NCBI GenBank assembly: GCA_945870465.1
Contig: CAMBSS010000062.1
Coordinates: forward strand, 1 to 21,790
Direction of reading: 5' to 3'
Length of the DNA stretch: 21,790 nt
Origin: Bordetella parapertussis
GTDB taxonomy: Bacteria > Pseudomonadota > Gammaproteobacteria > Burkholderiales > SG8-41
The notes beneath the pieces are model-generated. The model ran no database searches, was not told the origin of the DNA, and saw only the letters and a list, made by a program, of their open reading frames with translations. Positions 14,479-21,790 of this stretch are shown here, piece by piece (the stretch's first letter is position 1; each line of letters begins with the position of its first letter). Both the position numbers and the translations under genes were made by a program.

Positions 14479-17400
14479 CTAAACCAGCCGCGCGTCGCTG
14501 TGGCGGCCGGCGAGAAGACGCACCAGGGCCGCCGTGTCCACCGGCTTGCTGAAGTAATGCCCCTGCATTTCGTCGCAATGATGTTCTTCCAGAAAGCGGT
14601 ACTGCTCGCTCGTCTCAACCCCTTCGGCGATTACACGCAGGCGCAGGCTGTGCGCCATCGCGATCACCGCCTGGGTAATCGCTGCATCGTCTTTGTCGCC
14701 CGGCAGATCGAGCACGAATGAGCGATCGATCTTGACGCTGCTGATCGGGAACCGCTTGAGGTAGCTCAGCGACGAATAGCCGGTACCGAAATCGTCGATC
14801 GCAACGCGCACACCGAGCTGCTTCAATTGCTGCAGCACGCCGGCCGCGCGGTCCGCGTTGTGCATCACGGTGCTCTCGGTGATCTCGAGTTCGAGCAGCT
14901 GCGGGTCGAGGCCGGTTTCACGCAATATCCGCATGATGGCCGCCGCGAGCTCGTCGCGCGCGAACTGCCGCGCCGACAGATTGACAGCGACACCGATGGG
15001 CGGCAGACCCCGGGCAACCCAGCTCTGCGCCTCGGCGCACGCCGTGCGCAATACCCACTCGCCGATGGAAGCGATCAGCCCGGTCTCTTCGGCGAGCGGA
15101 ATGAACTGCGCCGGCGGCACCATGCCGATGTCGGGGTGCTGCCAGCGCACCAACGCTTCCACGCCGGTGATGCGGCCGCTGCGCATGTCGACTTTGGGCT
15201 GGTAATGCAGCAGAAATTCATTGCGCTCGACCGCACGCCTCAAGCTGGTTTCGAGCGCCAGCCGCTCGCACGAATGCTGGTTCATCTGCACCGAATAAAA
15301 CTGCTGGTTGTTCTTGCCCTGTTCCTTGGCGCGATACATCGCAATGTCCGCGTTCTTCAGCAGCGCCTGCTGGTCGTGCCCGTCGTCGGGATAAATACTG
15401 ATGCCTATGCTCGCCGTCACGTGAAATTCCTGCCCGTTGATCAGGAACGGACGCGCCACCGTATCGAGTATTTTCTGTCCCACGTCTGCCACCTGCGCGG
15501 GGTCGGCAACGTCCTCGATCAGCACCACGAACTCGTCGCCGCCCTGCCGTCCTACGGTGTCGGCTTCGCGCAGGCATTCGCGCAGTCGCTCGGCAAGCTG
15601 CTTCAACAGCCGGTCGCCGGCATCATGACCCAGCGTGTCGTTGATCACCTTGAAACGGTCGAGGTCGATGAACAGCACCGCCGCCATTTTGGAGAAGCGC
15701 TGCGCGCGCGCCAGCGCCTGCGTCAATCGCTGGTTGAACATCGCGCGGTTGGGCAGGTCGGTCAGGGCATCGTGGTTGGCGAAAAAAGTGAGGCGCAGTT
15801 CCGCTTCCTTGCGCGCGATGAACTGGCCGATCTGGCTGCCTATGCCGATGGCGATCCTGACCACTTCATCGTCCCGCGCGCGCACCCCGCGGCCGAACAA
15901 TTCGATAACGCCGTAAAATTCGCCGCTCACCACGATCGGAAAGGCAAACGCGCACTGCAGCCCCGCTGCCAGCGCCAGGGGGCCGCGTATGAAAGTCGGT
16001 TCGAGCGCAAGATCGGGCAGCCAGACCGGTTCGCCGCTTTTCCAAACACGGCGCAACAGGCCCGCGTTCTCGCTGCCGGTATCGATGCGCGTGGCCGAAA
16101 GGTGCAGGAACTCCGTGATTTCCGGCGCCGCGATGCCCCAGTTTTCGGTGTGCCGCATCAGGCCGTCGTCTTTCGCAACGACCCGCCGCGCGCCCGCCGC
16201 CCAGTCGAGACCCTCGCACAGCGTCTGGATGACACGCGGGATCGCCTCGTCGACACTTTGCGCCGCCGCCAGTTGCACCGTCACTGCCGTCTGGATGTTC
16301 TGGCGCCGCTCGGCGCGCTTGCGCTCGCTGATGTCCGCGGCGTACAGCACCGCGCCGGTGATTGCGCCCCCGGCGTCGCGCAGCGGCGCCGCCGACAAGG
16401 CGACCGGAATGTACGAGCCGTCCTTGCGCAGGCGCACCGTCTCGATGTCCGAGAAGTGCTCGCCGCGCTGGATGGTGGCACGGTAGCGCAACCGTTCCTC
16501 GCTCTTGTCGGGCGGCACCGTCGGCGACAGGCGTCCGACCACCTCTTGCTCGGTCCAGCCGAATATCCGCTCGGCGGCCGGATTCCAGCGCTTGACGATG
16601 CCGTGCTCGTTTTGCACGATGATCGCGAGCGGCGACACGGCAACCAGCGCTTCCAGGCGCGATGAGGACTGCTGCAGTGCTTCCAGCGTGCGTTTGCGTT
16701 CGCCGGTGTCGGCGAACATCGCGACCATGCCCACCGCATCGCCCGCGCCGGTGTATATGGCAGCCGCCGACACGCTGACGTCGACCTGCGCGCCGTCTTT
16801 GCGCAACCGCACGGTCTCGACATTCTCGAACGTCTCGCCATTCAATATGCGCGTGCGGTGCGCGTGCGCTTCCGCCATCAGCTGCGGTGGCACCAGCGGC
16901 GTCGGCCTGCCCCGCACTTCGTCAGGCGTCCAGCCGAACATGCGCACGGCGGCGGGATTCCAGCGCCGCACATTCAGATTGACGTCGAATTCCACGATGG
17001 CAAGCGGCGACGCTTCGATCAGCGATTCGATACGATCGGTCGACTCCTGTAATGCTTCCTCGATTTTTTTCTGCTCTTCCAGCTGGGCGTTCAGTTGGTG
17101 AATGGCGCCGTCCGCAAGCCGGTTGGCGGCCGACAGGCGCTCGACGAGATCGGTGTTCTCGTAGCGCGTGCGCAGCGAGGCGACAAGCGAACGGTGCACG
17201 ATCGGGCATGCCGCGAACATCGTCGCGACGTATGCCGTCAGGATCGCGCCGGTGAATATATGAATCGGGTCGCCATGCGCGTACATGGCCACGGCCAGCG
17301 GCACCAGCGCCGTCAGCATATATGCGATAAATGCGGCCTTGACCGGTGTCAGCACTATCGTCGCGCTGCCGACCATCCCCGCGATCACGAACACGATCAG

Positions 17401-17781
17401 GAATTGATAGCCGAGGTCGGTTGTTGGCAACAAGAGCGAGCCCAGCACACCCCACATGGCGCCCATCGCGGCGGCACCAATCACGAACCGGCAGGCCCAG
17501 TAATGCGCCGCATGCTCGATTTCATGCGCGATGTAGTGGCGGTGAAGGGCAAAACGCGCGGCCGTTATCGCGGCAATGCCGGCAAACCAGGCGGCCAGCA
17601 GGGCGTTCGGCGCGACGTTCCACAAACCGCAGGTGACGATCAGCGCAACCGCAAGCGTGCCGCCGTAGGTGGCCAGCGACAAGCGGTACAACAAGCGCAC
17701 CTGCTCCGCAAAAACCGCGGTGGCCGTGGCGTCCGGCTTGATGTTCGGCACCAGCTCAAGCGGTTGCGAGGTGGGCGCCAT
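14479..17781 (-). CDS. Membrane PAS-PAS-GAF-GGDEF-EAL cyclic-di-GMP turnover protein
   Basis: A 1100-residue inner-membrane signalling protein. Order: MASE-like membrane region with five to seven helices (about 25-205), a coiled coil (QLEEQKKIEEAL), two PAS domains (about 248-370 and 372-485), a GAF domain (about 495-650), a diguanylate cyclase domain with intact GGDEF (747-751) and inhibitory RxxD site READ (738-741), and a phosphodiesterase domain with intact EAL (875-877). The EAL domain keeps NLSARQF, ITEST, DDFGTGYSSLSYL, KIDRSF and IAEGVET. Both catalytic domains look active, so the protein may switch direction in response to input. The two PAS domains share WNPAA-x-R-(M/I)-FGW and VRLRKDG, suggesting duplication. 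I start at 17781 because AGGGGG (17795-17790) lies 8 nt upstream; an ATG at 17844 would overlap the likely promoter region. Confidence 0.95.
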   Translation of the reverse strand: MAPTSQPLELVPNIKPDATATAVFAEQVRLLYRLSLATYGGTLAVALIVTCGLWNVAPNALLAAWFAGIAAITAARFALHRHYIAHEIEHAAHYWACRFVIGAAAMGAMWGVLGSLLLPTTDLGYQFLIVFVIAGMVGSATIVLTPVKAAFIAYMLTALVPLAVAMYAHGDPIHIFTGAILTAYVATMFAACPIVHRSLVASLRTRYENTDLVERLSAANRLADGAIHQLNAQLEEQKKIEEALQESTDRIESLIEASPLAIVEFDVNLNVRRWNPAAVRMFGWTPDEVRGRPTPLVPPQLMAEAHAHRTRILNGETFENVETVRLRKDGAQVDVSVSAAAIYTGAGDAVGMVAMFADTGERKRTLEALQQSSSRLEALVAVSPLAIIVQNEHGIVKRWNPAAERIFGWTEQEVVGRLSPTVPPDKSEERLRYRATIQRGEHFSDIETVRLRKDGSYIPVALSAAPLRDAGGAITGAVLYAADISERKRAERRQNIQTAVTVQLAAAQSVDEAIPRVIQTLCEGLDWAAGARRVVAKDDGLMRHTENWGIAAPEITEFLHLSATRIDTGSENAGLLRRVWKSGEPVWLPDLALEPTFIRGPLALAAGLQCAFAFPIVVSGEFYGVIELFGRGVRARDDEVVRIAIGIGSQIGQFIARKEAELRLTFFANHDALTDLPNRAMFNQRLTQALARAQRFSKMAAVLFIDLDRFKVINDTLGHDAGDRLLKQLAERLRECLREADTVGRQGGDEFVVLIEDVADPAQVADVGQKILDTVARPFLINGQEFHVTASIGISIYPDDGHDQQALLKNADIAMYRAKEQGKNNQQFYSVQMNQHSCERLALETSLRRAVERNEFLLHYQPKVDMRSGRITGVEALVRWQHPDIGMVPPAQFIPLAEETGLIASIGEWVLRTACAEAQSWVARGLPPIGVAVNLSARQFARDELAAAIMRILRETGLDPQLLELEITESTVMHNADRAAGVLQQLKQLGVRVAIDDFGTGYSSLSYLKRFPISSVKIDRSFVLDLPGDKDDAAITQAVIAMAHSLRLRVIAEGVETSEQYRFLEEHHCDEMQGHYFSKPVDTAALVRLLAGRHSDARLV

Positions 17782-17783
17782 GC

Positions 17784-17829
17784 TCGTGTCCCCCTGGGGA
17801 ATACTGGAAGTCGCTATATTGTGACACGA
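17784..17829 (-). promoter_or_regulatory. Inverted repeat and weak promoter-like sequence ahead of the GGDEF-EAL gene
   Basis: TCGTGTC (17784-17790) and GACACGA (17823-17829) form 7-bp inverted arms 32 nt apart. In the transcript the downstream arm lies between the Shine-Dalgarno sequence and the ATG, so pairing could mask initiation. A TTGCCC with a poor -10 (CAATAT, spacing 17) lies upstream on the minus strand. Weak evidence. Confidence 0.25.
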
Positions 17830-17859
17830 ACCCTGCGCGGGCAAAATCCGGTAAGCGGG

Positions 17860-18840
17860 TCAGCGCCTTGCAGCGGCGATAGCGTCGGCCTTGGCTAGCA
17901 GGCGCCGGGCCATGCGGATATTGGCGATATCTATCATGCGTCCATCGAGCTGCACCGCGCCGCGCCCATCGCGCGCCGCCTGCGCCATGGCCTCGACGAT
18001 ACGGCGCGCGCGCGCCACTTCCTCCGCTGCCGGACTGAAAGCATTGTTGATGCCCTCAAGCTGCGCCGGATGAATGGCCATGCGGCCTTCAAAGCCGAGC
18101 GCGGCTGAGCGCAGGCTCGACACGCGAAAGCCCTCTGCGTCGTTGAAATCGCTGTACGGTCCGTCAATCGGGCGCAGGCCGTAGGCACGGCACGCCGCAA
18201 CGATGCGCGACTGCGCTGCGTGCCAGGGATCGAGCTGGTAATAAGCGCGCTTGCCGGCAGCATCCGCCTCGCTCAATACGCCGTAATCCGGATTGAGCCC
18301 GCCGATGGTGGTGGAGCGCGCGCCGGTCGATGCCGCGAAATCGCCCGAACCGAAACACATGGCCTCGAGACGCCTGCTTCCCTGGGCGATCGCCTCGACA
18401 TTGCACAGCCCGAGCGCGGTTTCTATCAGGACTTCAAATCCGATGCGTTTTTCACGTTTGCAGGTCTGCTCGATCTGCGTCACCAGCACGTCCAGCGCAT
18501 AAACATCGGCGGCGACCCCGACCTTGGGCAGGAACAGCAGGTCGAGACGCGGACAGGCTTCCACGACCTCGATCACGTCGCGGTATGTATATTGGGTGTC
18601 GAGGCCGTTGATGCGCAGGCTCAGGGTCTTGCCGCCCCAATCGATATCGTTCAGCGCCGCCACCGCGTTCTTGCGCGCACGCGGCTTGTCGTCCGGCGCC
18701 ACCGAGTCTTCAAGATCGAGAAACACCACGTCGGCGGCCGAGCGACTCGCCTTGTCGATCATTTTCGGATTCGACGCCGGCACCGCAAGCTCCGAACGGT
18801 GCAGGCGCGGCGTGGCAGGTTCGTAAGAGGTCAGGCTCAT
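17860..18840 (-). CDS. HpcH/HpaI aldolase/citrate lyase family protein, malyl-CoA lyase-like
   Basis: This is a CitE-like TIM-barrel lyase that makes or breaks C-C bonds of acyl-CoA or 2-keto acid substrates with a divalent metal. The sequence recalls L-malyl-CoA/beta-methylmalyl-CoA lyase: SAADVVFLDLEDSVAPDDK (34-52), the segment with LRINGLDTQYTYRDV, LPKVGVAADVYALDVLV, FEVLIETALG, CFGSGDFAAS, then DPWHAAQSRIVAACRAYGLRP followed by IDGPYSDFNDAEGF, and MAIHPAQ. Metal ligands are expected to be the Glu of IET and the Asp of GDF. At 326 residues the length fits malyl-CoA lyases. Its ATG overlaps the dehydrogenase stop (ATGA), so the two are translationally coupled. The reaction would give acetyl-CoA or propionyl-CoA plus glyoxylate. 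The family is firm; exact specificity is inferred. Confidence 0.85.
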   Translation of the reverse strand: MSLTSYEPATPRLHRSELAVPASNPKMIDKASRSAADVVFLDLEDSVAPDDKPRARKNAVAALNDIDWGGKTLSLRINGLDTQYTYRDVIEVVEACPRLDLLFLPKVGVAADVYALDVLVTQIEQTCKREKRIGFEVLIETALGLCNVEAIAQGSRRLEAMCFGSGDFAASTGARSTTIGGLNPDYGVLSEADAAGKRAYYQLDPWHAAQSRIVAACRAYGLRPIDGPYSDFNDAEGFRVSSLRSAALGFEGRMAIHPAQLEGINNAFSPAAEEVARARRIVEAMAQAARDGRGAVQLDGRMIDIANIRMARRLLAKADAIAAARR

Positions 18841-19727
18841 GAATTTTTTCCCATTGAACGTTCGAGCGCGCGTATCAACACGGAAAAATCCGCGCCGCCG
18901 TCGCCCGCGCCCATCAGGGCGTTGATCTGCTGCTTGACGACCGCGCCGGCGGGCAGCGGCAACCCCGCTTCCTGCGCAAGTTCCAGCACGATGCCGAGGT
19001 CCTTGTGATAAAGGCGCGTATCGATACCAGTGCCGAAATCACGGCTGACCATGCGCTTGCCGAAGAGTTCGAGCACGCGGCTGGCGGCGACCCCGCCCAT
19101 CAGCGCTTCATGCACGCGCGCGGGATCGAGCCCGCACTCACGCGCGAGCGACAATGCCTCCGCGGCGGCCTGCGCGGTGATGGTCAACGCGAGTTGATTG
19201 CACGCTTTGGTCACCTGGCCGGCGCCGTGCCCCCCCATATGCAATATCGTTTTGCCGAGGCAGGCGAACAATGGTTTAACCCGCTCAAATACCTCGGGTT
19301 TGCCGCCGGCCATAATCGATAGCGTCGCGCCCTGCGCGCCTGCGGGACCACCCGACACCGGCGCATCGACGTGTTCGATGCCGCGCGCTTCCAGCGCCTG
19401 CGCGATATTGCGCGTCACCAGCGGAGAAATGGTCGCCATATCGATGACGACGCAACCCGCGCGCGCGCCGGCAGCGATACCCTGCGCGCCGAGCGCAACC
19501 TCCTCGCTGTCGGCCGAAGCCGTAACCAGCGAAAAAACAACATCCGCCGCGCGCGCGACCTGGGCCGGGCTCTCAGCGGTACTCGCCCCCGCAGCAACGA
19601 GCGGCGCCATGGCTTCCGCGCGCCGCGCGTAGACGGTCATTGCGTATCCGGCCTTGATGAGATTGAGCGCCATCGGCCGCCCCATCGCGCCGAGGCCGAC
19701 AAACCCGAGTTTGAGTGCCGCGTTCAC
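18837..19727 (-). CDS. 3-hydroxyisobutyrate dehydrogenase-family NAD(P)-dependent oxidoreductase, GTG start
   Basis: This family of beta-hydroxyacid dehydrogenases includes tartronate-semialdehyde reductase (GarR/GlxR) and 3-hydroxyisobutyrate dehydrogenase. The product opens LGFVGLGAMGRPMA (cofactor loop GLGAMG at 11-16), has the substrate-binding DAPVSGGPAGAQGATLSIM, the catalytic lysine K174 in GAGQVTKACNQL, and HKDLGIVLELA near the C-terminus. I chose the GTG at 19727 because the product then has the typical length (296 residues), and the GTGA overlap with the upstream gene's TGA indicates coupling; the open frame continues upstream only as an out-of-frame shadow. Next to a malyl-CoA-lyase-like enzyme that could release glyoxylate, a tartronate-semialdehyde reductase role is attractive but unproven. 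Confidence 0.9.
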   Translation of the reverse strand: MNAALKLGFVGLGAMGRPMALNLIKAGYAMTVYARRAEAMAPLVAAGASTAESPAQVARAADVVFSLVTASADSEEVALGAQGIAAGARAGCVVIDMATISPLVTRNIAQALEARGIEHVDAPVSGGPAGAQGATLSIMAGGKPEVFERVKPLFACLGKTILHMGGHGAGQVTKACNQLALTITAQAAAEALSLARECGLDPARVHEALMGGVAASRVLELFGKRMVSRDFGTGIDTRLYHKDLGIVLELAQEAGLPLPAGAVVKQQINALMGAGDGGADFSVLIRALERSMGKNS

Positions 19728-20542
19728 AACTTGCACTCGGCCCGTTTCGGCGCCTTCGCATCGGTATGCCACCAGTGGCCTATGCGTTCCCGCAATTCGC
19801 CAACGGTAGAAAATTGCAGCGGTGTGGTCATCGCAACGGGATCGAGCACCGTATTGCCGCCAACCACCTCGGCTATGGTATCGACGCGATGCACGCGCCA
19901 ACCGGCCAGCGCGAAACCGTTGTCGATCGCCTTCAAGCGGCTTTCCTGCTGCCACACGCCGGCCAGCTTCAGTTCGGACTGCTTGCCCGGCGTACTTTCC
20001 GTGGCATACGTCAAAACCAGGTCGAACCTGACCTCGCCCGCCGCGCCGCGGATTGCGGTGCCGCGCGCGTGCCACGGCGCACCGAAGTCTTTACGCGCGC
20101 TGTAGGCCTTACGTACGCGCAGCGTAATTTTATCGTCGCCAACGTCGATGGCGGTTTGCGCCCCGGCCGCCGGCAGTCCCTGCGGCAGCGCGCGCGAAAG
20201 CAGGCGCAACGCCAATTGCAGATTCAGCACCGGTTCGTTCAGTTCCCGTAATTCGAGTTGGCGCGCCGGCACAATGTCCTTCAACAGCAACGCCTGGTCG
20301 TCGCACATCGACATCAGCGTGCCGCTGACTTTCGCCGTGCCGCGGCGCTCTTCCTTGATGATGCGCACGTCGCCGTTGTCCGCGCGGTCGAACTGCCACT
20401 GCGCCGAAAACGCGCCGGCGGGGTCGGTGACCGACAATACGATATGGCCGCCGCCAAACCAGACGTCCGCGGGCTTGGGGCTCTGCGCCTGCGCGTTCAG
20501 AGTAATAGCTCCAAGCATTGTAAAGACAGCGGTTTTCAGCAT
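19724..20542 (-). CDS. Unknown secreted or periplasmic protein
   Basis: I do not recognise this 272-residue protein. It has a short Sec-type signal peptide (MLKTAVFTMLGAITLNAQAQ, probable cleavage after AQA or AQAQ). The mature part is mostly beta-like and rich in Trp, Arg, Asp and Gly, with segments ADVWFGGGHIVLSV, EVRFDLVLTYATES and FALAGWRVHRVDTIAEV. The mature part has two cysteines: one in MSMCDDQ and one three residues from the end (ECKL), which could form a disulphide. GGGGAG lies 6 nt before the ATG. It follows the AEC transporter by 83 nt and is coupled to the dehydrogenase by a GTGA overlap, so it belongs to the same operon. No enzymatic motif is visible. Confidence 0.8.
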   Translation of the reverse strand: MLKTAVFTMLGAITLNAQAQSPKPADVWFGGGHIVLSVTDPAGAFSAQWQFDRADNGDVRIIKEERRGTAKVSGTLMSMCDDQALLLKDIVPARQLELRELNEPVLNLQLALRLLSRALPQGLPAAGAQTAIDVGDDKITLRVRKAYSARKDFGAPWHARGTAIRGAAGEVRFDLVLTYATESTPGKQSELKLAGVWQQESRLKAIDNGFALAGWRVHRVDTIAEVVGGNTVLDPVAMTTPLQFSTVGELRERIGHWWHTDAKAPKRAECKL

Positions 20543-20625
20543 GGCATGCTCCCCAAATTCTGCAGTTTACCGGCTGCACTCCGGTGCGGACAGGCGGCGC
20601 GCGACGAACGGCGGTTGCGGCACGA

Positions 20626-21576
20626 TTAACGGATCAAACCCAGCGTCAGCATCAACGGCAGGCTGAACCAGAACAGGATTGTACTCCACCCGATCAGCAG
20701 GGCCGCCGCCGCGCCGTCGAGGCGAAAACGATCGGCCAGCAGCAGCGCCGTCATCATGGCCGGCGTGGTCGCTTCGAGCGCGGACGCGTACTGCGCCTCG
20801 CCCAGCGGCGTAAAGAACAGGTGCGATGCGCACGCCACGACGAGCGGCGCGAACAACAATTTGACCGCCGCCGCCGTGAGGATTTCCGGACGCGGCGTCA
20901 GGTTGCGCCACGGAATGGTCATCCCCAGCACGAACAGCGTCACCGGAATGGTCGCCTGCCCTATCATGTTCGCCGCGGCGACCAATGGTTTGTAGGTGAG
21001 CCCCAGCGACTGCAGGGTAAAGCCGAGCGCGAACGCCCACAGCGGTGGCAACGACAGCAGGATGCGCCACAGCGATGGATACGACACCGGCTTTTCGTGC
21101 GAACCCAGCCGCGTCGCTATCCACACGCCGAGAGTCCAGATGAACGGCATCGTCATCAGCATGTCGTTGAACACCGCATAGCGCACGGCGTCGCGGCCGA
21201 AAAAAAACATCAGCACCGGCGCGCCGATATTGAACGTGTTGCCGAACATGCCACCCAGCATCAGCACCGCGCGCGTGGGATCTGTCAGCCCACGCCCGAG
21301 CGGCGACATATACAGCAGCACATAGAGCAACGCGCCTGAAGCGAGCGTGCCGATGCCGACCAGCAGCGGCACCGACAGGAGGTCGGCGGTGATCGGCGTG
21401 TTGGAGACGACCGCGAACAGGATGCACGGATAAAATACGTAGAGCACGAGCCGGTTCAACTGCGTGCGCAGTACTTCCACCTCGGCGTCGCGAAATATCA
21501 GCGGCCATACCGCGCCCGCGCCCACCAGCAGCGCCAGCGGCAGCATGACTTCGACCATCAAGTCAAACAGCCTCAT
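20626..21576 (-). CDS. AEC-family (auxin efflux carrier-like) transporter
   Basis: An inner-membrane carrier of the AEC family, whose bacterial members often move malonate, malate or other carboxylates. The 316-residue product is almost entirely hydrophobic, with about ten helices. Typical segments include LNRLVLYVFYPCILFAVV, GGMFGNTFNIGAPVLMFFFG with its conserved N-x-x-x-x-G pattern, IGQATIPVTLFVLGMTI near the helix break of the second half, and ATTPAMMTALLLADRF. There is no clear ribosome binding site at 21576; an ATG six codons in (21558) is an alternative. It is probably the first gene of the minus-strand operon that continues with the secreted protein, dehydrogenase and lyase. Repeat copy B ends 20 nt upstream of its start, so any promoter must lie in or beyond the repeat. 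Confidence 0.9.
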   Translation of the reverse strand: MRLFDLMVEVMLPLALLVGAGAVWPLIFRDAEVEVLRTQLNRLVLYVFYPCILFAVVSNTPITADLLSVPLLVGIGTLASGALLYVLLYMSPLGRGLTDPTRAVLMLGGMFGNTFNIGAPVLMFFFGRDAVRYAVFNDMLMTMPFIWTLGVWIATRLGSHEKPVSYPSLWRILLSLPPLWAFALGFTLQSLGLTYKPLVAAANMIGQATIPVTLFVLGMTIPWRNLTPRPEILTAAAVKLLFAPLVVACASHLFFTPLGEAQYASALEATTPAMMTALLLADRFRLDGAAAALLIGWSTILFWFSLPLMLTLGLIR

Positions 21577-21596
21577 TGTTTATACTTTATTAAGAT

Positions 21597-21765
21597 CTTG
21601 AACCGCAAAGGACGCGAAGGGCGCGAAGGAAAACAAGAGCGACGACAAGACAATAAAGGAAAAACTTTCATGCTGTTCGTGATTTTTATTTCGTTTTCTT
21701 GAATTTCCTTTGCGTCCTTGGCGTACCCATCAAGGGGGTATTGAAATGAATCCTTGGCGGTTAAG
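21597..21765. repeat. Foldback intergenic repeat, copy B
   Basis: A 169-bp element in opposite orientation to copy A. Its left end is CTTGAA plus a three-step 9-bp ladder (CCGCAAAGG, ACGCGAAGG, GCGCGAAGG; 21603-21629) followed by A-rich AAAACAAGAG. Its right end is CCTTTGCGT, CCTTGGCGT (21707-21724), the 27-nt cassette (21725-21751), CCTTGGCGG and TTAAG. The stretch 21730-21760 is identical over 31 bp to the reverse complement of 11984-12014. The central about 75 nt is AT-rich and unlike copy A. No open frame; no clear target duplication. Bases 21766-21790 hold nothing I can identify. Confidence 0.85.
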
Positions 21766-21790
21766 CTTTGCTCTTCGCTTCGGGATTGAC

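Noticed and set aside
14827..16665. 612-codon open frame on the plus strand
   Set aside because: It is antisense to the GGDEF-EAL gene, rich in Arg/His/Ala/Gly with no domain or ribosome binding site; a GC-rich shadow frame.
19728..20075. N-terminal extension of the HIBADH-family frame
   Set aside because: It overlaps the unknown secreted protein, and the GTG start at 19727 gives the normal family length with a GTGA overlap.
21597..21765. CRISPR array interpretation of the 9-bp ladders
   Set aside because: Units are contiguous 9-mers without spacers, arranged as inverted ends of one element; no cas genes are present.

Overview
The window looks like chromosomal DNA of a GC-rich betaproteobacterium, probably Burkholderiales or a relative. 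The evidence is a Bug/TctC-type tripartite tricarboxylate receptor, a phasin (polyhydroxyalkanoate granule protein), an Mla/MCE lipid-transport operon with a PqiC-like lipoprotein, and a large membrane GGDEF-EAL protein. This placement is an inference from gene content; there is no rRNA, tRNA or phylogenetic marker gene here. I see no phage, transposase, CRISPR array or plasmid functions. Most long antisense frames are GC-rich shadows of real genes.

Layout. 1-2836: a DMT/EamA transporter cut by the left edge and ending in a histidine-rich tail, a rhomboid protease 15 nt downstream, and a convergent patatin-like lipoprotein whose stop codon abuts the rhomboid stop. 2961-5863: a plus-strand cassette of Bug receptor, Gfo/Idh/MocA oxidoreductase and creatininase-family hydrolase, ended by a perfect 20-bp hairpin. 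6083-6256: a 57-aa membrane microprotein with a strong ribosome binding site and its own terminator. 6315-10224 (minus): an MCE lipid-transport operon read mlaE-like, mlaF-like, mlaD-like, PqiC-like lipoprotein, HIT protein. 10225-10503: a divergent control region with one good sigma-70 promoter in each direction. 10504-11094: phasin and terminator. 11216-12586 (minus): a CBS-pair protein and a CinA/MoaB-fold protein. 12714-14447: an SbmA/YddA-type fused ABC transporter. 14479-21576 (minus): AEC transporter, unknown secreted protein, HIBADH-family dehydrogenase and malyl-CoA-lyase-like protein, the last three joined by 4-nt overlaps, followed by the GGDEF-EAL protein.

How the genes work together. 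The MCE operon has the parts of an inner-membrane ABC lipid transporter: permease with a fused STAS-like domain, ATPase, membrane-anchored MCE subunit and periplasm-facing lipoprotein. The 2961-5863 cassette and the 17860-21576 operon both look like uptake-plus-catabolism units for small organic acids or sugar derivatives, with substrates unassigned.

The most unusual content is intergenic. (1) Two copies, in opposite orientation, of a roughly 170-bp foldback element (11978-12150 and 21597-21765). Each has ends built from a degenerate 9-bp ladder (RCGCRAAGG-like), and one end is interrupted by a conserved 27-nt cassette. Each copy ends 18-20 nt upstream of a start codon. (2) Two long perfect hairpins without U-tracts (5855-5898 and 11187-11224), each of which puts the gene's TAA stop at exactly positions 7-9 of the 5' arm. 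(3) A cluster of mutually exclusive short hairpins between two convergent genes (11136-11168). I did not find a recognisable new defence or mobile system. The repeat family and the stop-in-stem hairpins are the best candidates for something undescribed.
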